NCBI GenBank assembly: GCA_039178165.1
Contig: JBCDFL010000108.1
Span: 1-11,274 of the forward strand
Reading direction: 5' to 3'
DNA length: 11,274 nucleotides
Origin: JBCBCP01 sp039178165
Lineage (GTDB): Bacteria; Pseudomonadota; Alphaproteobacteria; Rhodobacterales; Rhodobacteraceae
Shown here piece after piece: positions 5,381-11,274 of this stretch. Within the stretch, counting starts at the first letter, position 1. Each line of letters begins with the position of its first letter. A program made the position numbers and the translations under genes. A model generated the notes under the pieces. That model was given only the letters and a program-made list of their open reading frames with translations, made no database searches and had not been told where the DNA came from.

Positions 5381-6529
5381 ATGTCCCTCGATGCCAAATA
5401 TCCCGCCCTCGCCGACTTGCGTGCCAAGGCCCGCAGCCGTGTGCCGCGTTTCGTCTGGGAATATCTCGACAGCGGGACCGGCAATGAGGCCACGCTGCAC
5501 CGCAACCGCGCGGCGCTCGACCGCGTCGGGCTGATGCCATCGGTCCTGCACGGCGAGGTGCCGGCCGACCTGTCCGTCAAGCTCTTTGGGGAGGACCTGC
5601 CCCTGCCCTTCGGCATCGCGCCGGTGGGCATGTCCGGCCTCATCTGGCCGGGGGCGGAGCGGCACCTGGCGCGCGCCGCCGCGCGGGCGGGTATGCCCTA
5701 TACGCTCAGCACCGTGGCGGCCGCGGCGCCCGAGGACGTCGCGCCGCATCTGGGCGCCCATGCCTGGTTCCAGATGTATCCGCCGCGCGATCCGGAAACG
5801 CGCGGCGACCTGATCCGCCGGGCCAAACATGCGGGCTTTAACACGCTGGTCCTGACCGTCGACGTGCCCGTGCCCTCCCGGCGAGAGCGGCAGACCCGCT
5901 CGGGCCTGACCTCTCCGCCGGTCTTCACACCGCGCCTTGCTGCGCAGGTCGCGCTGCGCCCCGCCTGGGCGTGGGAAATGTCGCGCGCAGGCCGGCCCCG
6001 GATGCGCACGCTGGACCCCTATATCACCGAGGCGCAAAAGGGCCTGCCGCCCAATGCCCATGTCGGCTATCTGCTGCGGGCCGCGCCGGACTGGGACTAC
6101 GTGCGCTGGCTGCGCGAGGCGTGGAAGGGCCCCTTCGTCGTCAAGGGCGTCATGCGCGCCGCCGATGCCCGCCGGCTGGAGAAGGAGGGCGTGGACGGTG
6201 TCTGGGTGTCGAACCATGCGGGCCGGCAATTCGACGGGGCGCCCGCGACGATCGAGGTGCTGCCGGCGATCCGCAAGGCGACGCGCCTGCCGGTGATCTT
6301 CGATTCCGGCGTCGAGGGCGGCCTCGACATCCTGCGCGCCTTTGCCCTCGGCGCCGATTTCGTGATGATGGGGCGGGCCTGGCACTTCGCGCTCGCCGCG
6401 CTGGGGCCTGTGGGTCCGGACCATCTGGTCCGCCTGCTGAGCGCGGACCTCTCGGCCAATATGAGCCAGTTGGGCGCGGCACATCTGCGCGATCTGCCGA
6501 AAGCGTTGACCCTATCGCCCGAGACCTGA
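5381..6529 (+). CDS. FMN-dependent alpha-hydroxy-acid dehydrogenase/oxidase (LldD / glycolate oxidase family)
   Basis: This TIM-barrel flavoprotein family oxidises L-2-hydroxy acids such as lactate or glycolate to 2-oxo acids. The 382-aa protein shows the expected residues: Y28 in F-V-W-E-Y-L-D, the flavin loop P-F-G-I-A-P-V-G (76-83), W-F-Q-M-Y (129-133), T-V-D-V-P-V-P-S-R-R-E-R (159-170), the flavin lysine K255, and S-N-H-A-G-R-Q-F-D (277-285) with catalytic H279 and substrate arginine R282. The usual D-G-G-x-R-x-G phosphate loop reads D-S-G-V-E-G-G (308-314). No signal peptide or membrane segment is seen. ATG 5381 was preferred to an in-frame GTG at 5372; neither has a clear ribosome-binding site. 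Substrate cannot be read from sequence, so I withhold the name lldD. It is divergent from uvrD. Confidence 0.9.
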   Translation: MSLDAKYPALADLRAKARSRVPRFVWEYLDSGTGNEATLHRNRAALDRVGLMPSVLHGEVPADLSVKLFGEDLPLPFGIAPVGMSGLIWPGAERHLARAAARAGMPYTLSTVAAAAPEDVAPHLGAHAWFQMYPPRDPETRGDLIRRAKHAGFNTLVLTVDVPVPSRRERQTRSGLTSPPVFTPRLAAQVALRPAWAWEMSRAGRPRMRTLDPYITEAQKGLPPNAHVGYLLRAAPDWDYVRWLREAWKGPFVVKGVMRAADARRLEKEGVDGVWVSNHAGRQFDGAPATIEVLPAIRKATRLPVIFDSGVEGGLDILRAFALGADFVMMGRAWHFALAALGPVGPDHLVRLLSADLSANMSQLGAAHLRDLPKALTLSPET

Positions 6530-6589
6530 TTGACAGCGCGCGCCCCTGCGTGAGACACGCCGCCCGGGTTTGATCCAGGGGAACGATCA

Positions 6590-7105
6590 GTGAAAAAGAC
6601 GTTGAGTGTGGCCGCTGCGGCGGTTTTGGGCGGGTGCGCAGCGCCCTTTCCGACGCTGGAGGTGCCGGACGCACCCGTCGGTGTCAGCTTCGTGACGCAG
6701 CCGACGCAGCACCGCGTCGTTCAGGGCACAACGGAGACGACCGTGCGGGCGTTCGTGAAGGCGCGCACCCAAGATGGCAAGGACGCCAGCCGCGAAGTGC
6801 CCGCGACCTGCACGCTGGCTTCCGACCATATCCGCGGCACGGTGCCAGCGCCGCGCAAGGTGGCGCTGCCGAAATACGACCAAACGTCGGAATTCGAGGG
6901 GCGCGGCGTGCCGCCGTCGATCCTCTTCACCTGCAAGGACGCGGAGGGGCGCAGCGGCACGGCGCTGCTGACCGCCAATCCGCGCCAGGTCTCCACCGTG
7001 ACGGGCAACACGGTTGTCGGTCTGATCGTGCTTGCGGGCACCGCGGCGGCAGCGGCCACGGCGAACTGGCGCTACGATCCCGCTGTGCGCGTGGTCATGG
7101 AGTGA
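6590..7105 (+). CDS. Small lipoprotein of unknown function (paralogue 1)
   Basis: I do not recognise a named family. The 171-aa protein begins with M-K-K, a short hydrophobic segment and the lipobox V-L-G-G-C, so C16 should be lipidated and the protein anchored in the cell envelope. The middle carries a domain shared with the next gene: C-T-L-A-S at 74-78, V-A-L-P-K-Y at 91-96, R-G-V-P-P at 105-109 and a second cysteine at 115. A hydrophobic Gly/Ala stretch (about 140-158) precedes the terminal W-R-Y-D-P-A-V-R-V-V. C74 and C115 could form a periplasmic disulfide. The start is GTG, with AGGGGA eight bases upstream. The stop overlaps the start of the next gene, so the two are an operon. Confidence 0.82.
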   Translation: MKKTLSVAAAAVLGGCAAPFPTLEVPDAPVGVSFVTQPTQHRVVQGTTETTVRAFVKARTQDGKDASREVPATCTLASDHIRGTVPAPRKVALPKYDQTSEFEGRGVPPSILFTCKDAEGRSGTALLTANPRQVSTVTGNTVVGLIVLAGTAAAAATANWRYDPAVRVVME

Positions 7106-7605
7106 CCCGCGGCGCCTTTGCCGCCCTCGCCGCGCTGGCGTTTGCAGTGGGATGTGACAGCGCGCCGGACCTCGGGGCGCCGTCGCGCGTGGACGTCATC
7201 AGCCGGGCGGAGAACCAGTACCAGACGCGGGATATGGTGATCCGCGCCTACGTCACGGACGCGGCTGGCAAAGAGGCCGAGGTGACCGGCGCGCGCTGCA
7301 CGCTTAGCTCTGGCCTGGTGCGGGTGCGATCCTTGGTGACGCCCGGCGTCGCGAAGGTGCCGACGTATCTGCAGGGCGCGCGGTTTGCGAACCGCGGCAA
7401 GCCGCCGGCGCTGACGGGCACGTGCAGCGTGAATGGACGCTCGACACCGGTGCGGATCGAGGCGACCTCGGCGGTGCGCAACACCTCGGTCCAGTCCACG
7501 AGCCAAAGCGGGACGACGACATCCACGCGGCTGACCAGCCGGCTGTCGCCGACCTTGCCGTGGTACTATCCCGGCACGCGTGTGGTCTTTGGGGCGGCGA
7601 AGTAG
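7102..7605 (+). CDS. Small lipoprotein of unknown function (paralogue 2)
   Basis: This gene starts with GTG overlapping the preceding TGA by three bases (GTGA), which indicates translational coupling. The 167-aa product begins M-T-R-G followed by an Ala/Leu-rich signal and the lipobox F-A-V-G-C, lipidating C18. It is homologous to its neighbour: C-T-L-S-S at 66-70, V-P-T-Y at 86-89, R-G-K-P-P at 98-102, a second cysteine at 108 in T-G-T-C, G-R-S at 112-114, and a terminal W-Y-Y-P-G-T-R-V-V. The cysteine spacing is 42 residues against 41 in paralogue 1. It lacks the hydrophobic segment of paralogue 1 and has a Ser/Thr-rich stretch (about 128-149) instead. Frames opening upstream at 6634 only run antiparallel in phase to paralogue 1. 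Function unknown. Confidence 0.82.
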   Translation: MTRGAFAALAALAFAVGCDSAPDLGAPSRVDVISRAENQYQTRDMVIRAYVTDAAGKEAEVTGARCTLSSGLVRVRSLVTPGVAKVPTYLQGARFANRGKPPALTGTCSVNGRSTPVRIEATSAVRNTSVQSTSQSGTTTSTRLTSRLSPTLPWYYPGTRVVFGAAK

Positions 7606-7912
7606 TCGGCTTTAACCAGCAAGCGTCCAGCGTGGCGCCCGCGCGAGGCTGAGATCTCAAGGGCAGCGCCGCCCGTGTGGGGTGGATCCGCGATCCCCGT
7701 CGTGCCGCCGGGCTGGTCGATGAGCGGAGAATTCGAGCACTAAGCCAATCGGAAACCCCCACCCTGCCCCGCGCCAAACGGGTTTTCTGATTGCGCAAAC
7801 ATTGAGCAGCTACCCAGAACCGCGCATTGTTCGGCTCACAAAAGCGTCATAAACCGCCGCCACAGGTCCCGGCGGCGTCCGTCCGCCCGGCGCAACCACG
7901 CAGGGAAGCACC
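7606..7912. other. Intergenic region before pyruvate carboxylase
   Basis: No gene or clear terminator is seen in these 307 bases. It contains a GGATC-CGC-GATCC inverted repeat (7684-7696), a TTGCGCAA palindrome (7791-7798), and a weak promoter candidate with TTGAGC (7802-7807) and CATTGT (7825-7830) 17 bases apart. A 6-bp hairpin CCGCCG / CGGCGG (7854-7859 and 7870-7875) lies in the probable leader of pyc. None of these matches a named regulator or riboswitch. Confidence 0.4.
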
Positions 7913-10900
7913 ATGCCCGACTTTCAGAAAATCCTCATCGCCAACCGCGGCGAAATCGCGATCCGCATCATGCGCGCTGCCAACGAGATGGGCAAAAAGA
8001 CCGTCGCCGTCTTTGCCGAAGAGGACAAGCTGGGCCTGCACCGGTTCAAGGCGGACGAAGCCTACCGCATCGGCGAGGGCCTCGGCCCCGTTGCCGCGTA
8101 CCTGTCCATTGACGAAATGATCCGCGTCGCCCGCATGTCCGGCGCCGACGCGATCCATCCGGGATATGGCCTGCTGTCCGAAAACCCCGACTTCGTGGAG
8201 GCCTGCGCCGCCGCGGGCATCACCTTCATCGGCCCCAAGGCACAAACGATGCGCGCCCTGGGCGACAAAGCCTCCGCCCGCCGGGTCGCGGTCGAGGCCG
8301 GCGTTCCCGTCATCCCGGCCACCGAAGTGCTGGGCGACGACATGGACGCGATCCGCGCCGAGGCGGCAGAGATTGGTTATCCGCTGATGCTGAAGGCCTC
8401 CTGGGGGGGCGGAGGACGGGGCATGCGCCCGATCCACGGCCCGGACGAGTTGGAGGAAAAGGTGCTGGAAGGCCGGCGCGAGGCCGAAGCGGCCTTTGGC
8501 AACGGCGAAGGGTATCTGGAGAAGATGATCACCCGCGCCCGGCACGTGGAGGTGCAGATCCTCGGCGACAAGCACGGGTCGATGTATCACCTGTTTGAAC
8601 GCGACTGTTCCGTCCAGCGGCGCAACCAGAAGGTCGTGGAGCGGGCGCCCGCGCCCTACCTGTCGGACGCTCAGCGCGAGGAGATCTGCGCGCTCGGCTA
8701 CAAGATCTGCAAACACGTGAACTACGAATGCGCGGGCACGGTCGAGTTCCTGATGGATATGGAGACCGGCAAATTCTACTTCATCGAAGTGAACCCCCGC
8801 GTGCAGGTCGAACACACCGTCACCGAGGAAGTGACCGGTATCGACATCGTGCAGGCGCAAATCTTGATCGCCGAAGGCAAACCCATCGCGGAGGCGACCG
8901 GCAAGCCGACCCAGGACGATGTGCGCCTGAACGGCCACGCCCTGCAAACCCGCGTAACGACCGAAGACCCGCAGAACAACTTCATCCCCGATTATGGCCG
9001 CATCACCGCCTACCGCGAGGCGACGGGCATGGGTATCCGCCTCGATGGCGGGACGGCCTATTCGGGCGGCGTCATCACGCGCTACTACGACAGCCTGCTG
9101 ACCAAGGTCACCGCCTGGGCGCCCACCCCGCAAAAGGCCATCGCGCGGATGGACCGGGCGCTGCGCGAGTTCCGCATCCGCGGGGTCAGCACCAACATCG
9201 CCTTTGTCGAGAACCTGCTGAAACACCCCACGTTCCTGAGCGATGAATACACGACTAAGTTCATCGACGAGACACCCGAGCTGTTCGATTTCCGCAAGCG
9301 TCGCGACCGGGGCACCAAGGTGCTGACCTATATCGCCGACGTGACCGTCAACGGCCACCCGGAGACGAAGGACAAGCCCCGTCCCCCCGCCACCGCGCGC
9401 ACGCCGGTGCCCCCGGTGCGCCAGCCCGTCAGCCCCGCCTACGGCACCCGCAACCTGCTGGAGCAGAAGGGACCGAAGGCCGTCGCCGACTGGATGAAGG
9501 CCCAGCCGCAGCTTCTGCTGACCGACACGACGATGCGCGATGGGCACCAGAGCCTTCTGGCCACGCGCATGCGCTCCATCGACATGATCCGCGTGGCGCC
9601 CAGCTACGCCGCGCAGCTGCCACAACTGTTCAGCGTCGAATGCTGGGGCGGCGCGACCTTCGATGTCGCCTATCGTTTCTTGCAGGAATGCCCCTGGCAG
9701 CGCCTGCGCGACCTGCGCGCCGCGATGCCCAACCTGATGACCCAGATGCTGCTGCGCGCCTCCAACGGGGTGGGCTACACCAACTATCCCGACAATGTAG
9801 TGCAGGAATTCGTGCGCGTCGCGGCCAATACCGGCGTCGACGTCTTCCGCGTCTTTGACAGCCTCAACTGGGTCGAGAATATGCGCGTCGCCATGGACGC
9901 CGTGATCGAAGCCGAAAAGGTCTGCGAGGGCACGATCTGCTATACCGGCGATCTGAACGACCCGGACCGCAGCAAATACGACCTCAAATACTACATCGCG
10001 ATGGGCACGCAGCTGCGTGATGCGGGCGCCCATGTGCTCGGCCTCAAGGACATGGCGGGCCTGTTGAAACCCGCCGCCGCGCGCACGCTGATCTCCGCGC
10101 TCAAGCAAGAGGTCGGCCTGCCGATCCACTTCCACACCCACGATACCGCCGGCATCGCCTCCGCCACGATCCTGGCCGCCGCCGATGCGGGCGTGGACGC
10201 CGCCGATGTCGCCATGGATGCGCTGTCCGGCAACACCTCCCAGGCCACGTTCGGCTCGGTGGTGGAAGCGCTCAAAGGCACGCCCCGCGACACCGGGATC
10301 GATATGGACGCGGTGCGCGGCATCTCCGACTATTTCGAGGATGTGCGCACCCACTACACCGCGTTCGAGACGGGGATGCAGGCCCCCTCTTCCGAGGTCT
10401 ACCTGCACGAAATGCCCGGCGGGCAGTTCACCAACCTCAAGGCGCAAGCCGCCTCCCTCGGCCTGGAGGATCGCTGGCCCGAGGTCGCGCGCACCTATGC
10501 GGATGTGAACCAGATGTTCGGCGACATCGTAAAGGTCACGCCGTCCTCCAAAGTGGTGGGCGACATGGCCCTGATGATGGTCTCCCAAGGCCTCACGCGC
10601 GACCAGGTCGAAGACCCCGGCACCGATGTGGCCTTCCCCGACTCTGTCATCGACATGATGAAGGGCAATCTCGGCCAGCCCCCGGGCGGTTTTCCCACCG
10701 CGATCCAGGCCAAGGTCCTCAAAGGCGAAGAGCCCCTCACCACCCGCCCCGGCGCGCATCTGGCGCCGATCGACCTGGAGGCGACCCGCAAGGACCTCTC
10801 CGAACAGCTCGAAGGCAAGCGCGTCGATGACGAGGATCTGTCGGGCTACCTGATGTATCCCAAGGTCTTCCTCGACTACATGGGCCGCCACCGCACCTAC

Positions 10901-11274
10901 GGGCCGGTCCGTACGCTGCCGACGGATGTCTTCTTCTACGGAATGGAGCCTGGGGATGAGATCAGCGTTGAGATTGACCCGGGCAAGATCATGGAAATCC
11001 GCCTGCAAGCCATTGGCGAGACGGGCGAGGATGGCGAGGCGCGCGTGTTCTTCGAGCTCAACGGCCAGCCCCGCGTGATCCGTGTGCCCGACCGGCGCGT
11101 GATGGCCACCGCCGCCGCCCGGCCCAAGGCCGAAGCGGGCAATCCCGGCCACATTGGCGCGCCGATGCCGGGTGTCGTGGCCTCTATCGCCGCGCAAGCG
11201 GGCCAGCGGGTCACCGCCGGCGACCTGCTGCTGACCATCGAAGCGATGAAGATGGAGACGGGCATTCACGCCGA
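7913..11274 (+). CDS. pyc: Pyruvate carboxylase, C-terminus cut by window edge
   Basis: This cytosolic biotin enzyme makes oxaloacetate from pyruvate, bicarbonate and ATP (anaplerosis). I read 1120 codons without a stop; full-length Pyc is about 1,150 aa, so only the end is missing. Biotin carboxylase: I-A-N-R-G-E-I-A at residues 9-16, ATP-grasp K161 with the G-G-G-G-R-G loop (165-170), and E292-V-N-P-R-V-Q-V-E-H with catalytic R296. A Pro-rich linker lies near 485-510. Carboxyltransferase: D-T-T-M-R-D-G-H-Q-S (538-547) with metal ligand D543, G-L-K-D with carboxylated K712, and H-F-H-T-H-D with metal ligands H741 and H743. Biotin carrier domain: E-A-M-K-M with biotinyl K1113. The ATG has AGGGA six bases upstream. 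No missing catalytic residue or frameshift was found. Confidence 0.97.
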   Translation, partial: MPDFQKILIANRGEIAIRIMRAANEMGKKTVAVFAEEDKLGLHRFKADEAYRIGEGLGPVAAYLSIDEMIRVARMSGADAIHPGYGLLSENPDFVEACAAAGITFIGPKAQTMRALGDKASARRVAVEAGVPVIPATEVLGDDMDAIRAEAAEIGYPLMLKASWGGGGRGMRPIHGPDELEEKVLEGRREAEAAFGNGEGYLEKMITRARHVEVQILGDKHGSMYHLFERDCSVQRRNQKVVERAPAPYLSDAQREEICALGYKICKHVNYECAGTVEFLMDMETGKFYFIEVNPRVQVEHTVTEEVTGIDIVQAQILIAEGKPIAEATGKPTQDDVRLNGHALQTRVTTEDPQNNFIPDYGRITAYREATGMGIRLDGGTAYSGGVITRYYDSLLTKVTAWAPTPQKAIARMDRALREFRIRGVSTNIAFVENLLKHPTFLSDEYTTKFIDETPELFDFRKRRDRGTKVLTYIADVTVNGHPETKDKPRPPATARTPVPPVRQPVSPAYGTRNLLEQKGPKAVADWMKAQPQLLLTDTTMRDGHQSLLATRMRSIDMIRVAPSYAAQLPQLFSVECWGGATFDVAYRFLQECPWQRLRDLRAAMPNLMTQMLLRASNGVGYTNYPDNVVQEFVRVAANTGVDVFRVFDSLNWVENMRVAMDAVIEAEKVCEGTICYTGDLNDPDRSKYDLKYYIAMGTQLRDAGAHVLGLKDMAGLLKPAAARTLISALKQEVGLPIHFHTHDTAGIASATILAAADAGVDAADVAMDALSGNTSQATFGSVVEALKGTPRDTGIDMDAVRGISDYFEDVRTHYTAFETGMQAPSSEVYLHEMPGGQFTNLKAQAASLGLEDRWPEVARTYADVNQMFGDIVKVTPSSKVVGDMALMMVSQGLTRDQVEDPGTDVAFPDSVIDMMKGNLGQPPGGFPTAIQAKVLKGEEPLTTRPGAHLAPIDLEATRKDLSEQLEGKRVDDEDLSGYLMYPKVFLDYMGRHRTYGPVRTLPTDVFFYGMEPGDEISVEIDPGKIMEIRLQAIGETGEDGEARVFFELNGQPRVIRVPDRRVMATAAARPKAEAGNPGHIGAPMPGVVASIAAQAGQRVTAGDLLLTIEAMKMETGIHA

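Noticed and set aside
5231..6484. N-terminal extension of uvrD to a 1205-codon frame
   Set aside because: The extra 418 codons are the antisense of the hydroxy-acid dehydrogenase gene and contain no helicase sequence. UvrD homology starts a few residues after the ATG at 5230.
6532..6562. TTGACA directly after the dehydrogenase stop as a promoter for the lipoprotein pair
   Set aside because: The -35 match is perfect but no acceptable -10 element occurs at 16-18 bases in this very GC-rich stretch, so it was not listed as a feature.
6634..7101. Longer start for the second lipoprotein at 6634
   Set aside because: The upstream part is an out-of-frame reading of the first lipoprotein gene. A GTG at 7102 gives a proper signal peptide and lipobox and overlaps the previous stop.
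7847..11269. 1140-codon open frame on the minus strand across the pyruvate carboxylase gene
   Set aside because: It is antisense to a complete set of biotin carboxylase, carboxyltransferase and biotin-carrier motifs on the plus strand. Its composition (His/Arg/Asp/Gly-rich, no domain) is typical of the mirror frame of a high-GC gene.

Overview
The window looks like a chromosomal segment of a high-GC alphaproteobacterium, most likely of the family Rhodobacteraceae (Rhodobacter/Roseobacter lineage). This rests on gene content and RNA context, not on a database match. The dcw cluster begins with mraZ-rsmH behind an unusually long structured leader. A DUF1127 gene is followed directly by a two-hairpin RNA with CCTCCTCCC loops. 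The UvrD and full-length pyruvate carboxylase proteins are of alphaproteobacterial type. No tRNA, rRNA, insertion sequence, integrase or CRISPR array was seen. Most of the window is ordinary housekeeping chromosome, and the novelty lies in the non-coding stretches.

Layout. Minus strand, 1-823: start of rsmH (cut by the window edge), mraZ, and a roughly 280-nt mraZ leader. A 13-bp hairpin about 60 nt before the mraZ start probably acts as a leaky terminator that yields an UpsM-type sRNA. GGG triplets at 10-bp spacing overlap the probable mraZ promoter and resemble MraZ boxes. Minus strand, 1174-2232: the Fe-S carrier ATPase apbC/mrp, with candidate terminators downstream. Plus strand, 2443-2770: a divergent 77-aa DUF1127 protein, then a cuckoo/CcsR-type sRNA whose second hairpin is a strong Rho-independent terminator. 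A CTGC-N3-GCAG inverted repeat (PhaR-like) lies in the apbC/DUF1127 intergenic region.

Minus strand, 2867-5230: uvrD/pcrA-type helicase. Plus strand, 5381-6529: divergent FMN-dependent alpha-hydroxy-acid dehydrogenase (LldD/glycolate oxidase family). Plus strand, 6590-7605: two overlapping genes for small paralogous lipoproteins of unknown function. Plus strand, 7913 to window end: pyruvate carboxylase, open to the edge and lacking only its last few tens of residues; the biotinyl lysine is inside the window.

Functional links. mraZ-rsmH belong to cell division and wall synthesis, and their leader appears built for attenuation and MraZ autocontrol. The DUF1127-cuckoo RNA unit matches the CcaF1-CcsR stress module described in Rhodobacter sphaeroides. 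The hydroxy-acid dehydrogenase (2-oxoacid production, for example pyruvate from lactate) and pyruvate carboxylase (anaplerosis) are metabolically compatible but separated by the lipoprotein pair, and nothing shows co-regulation.
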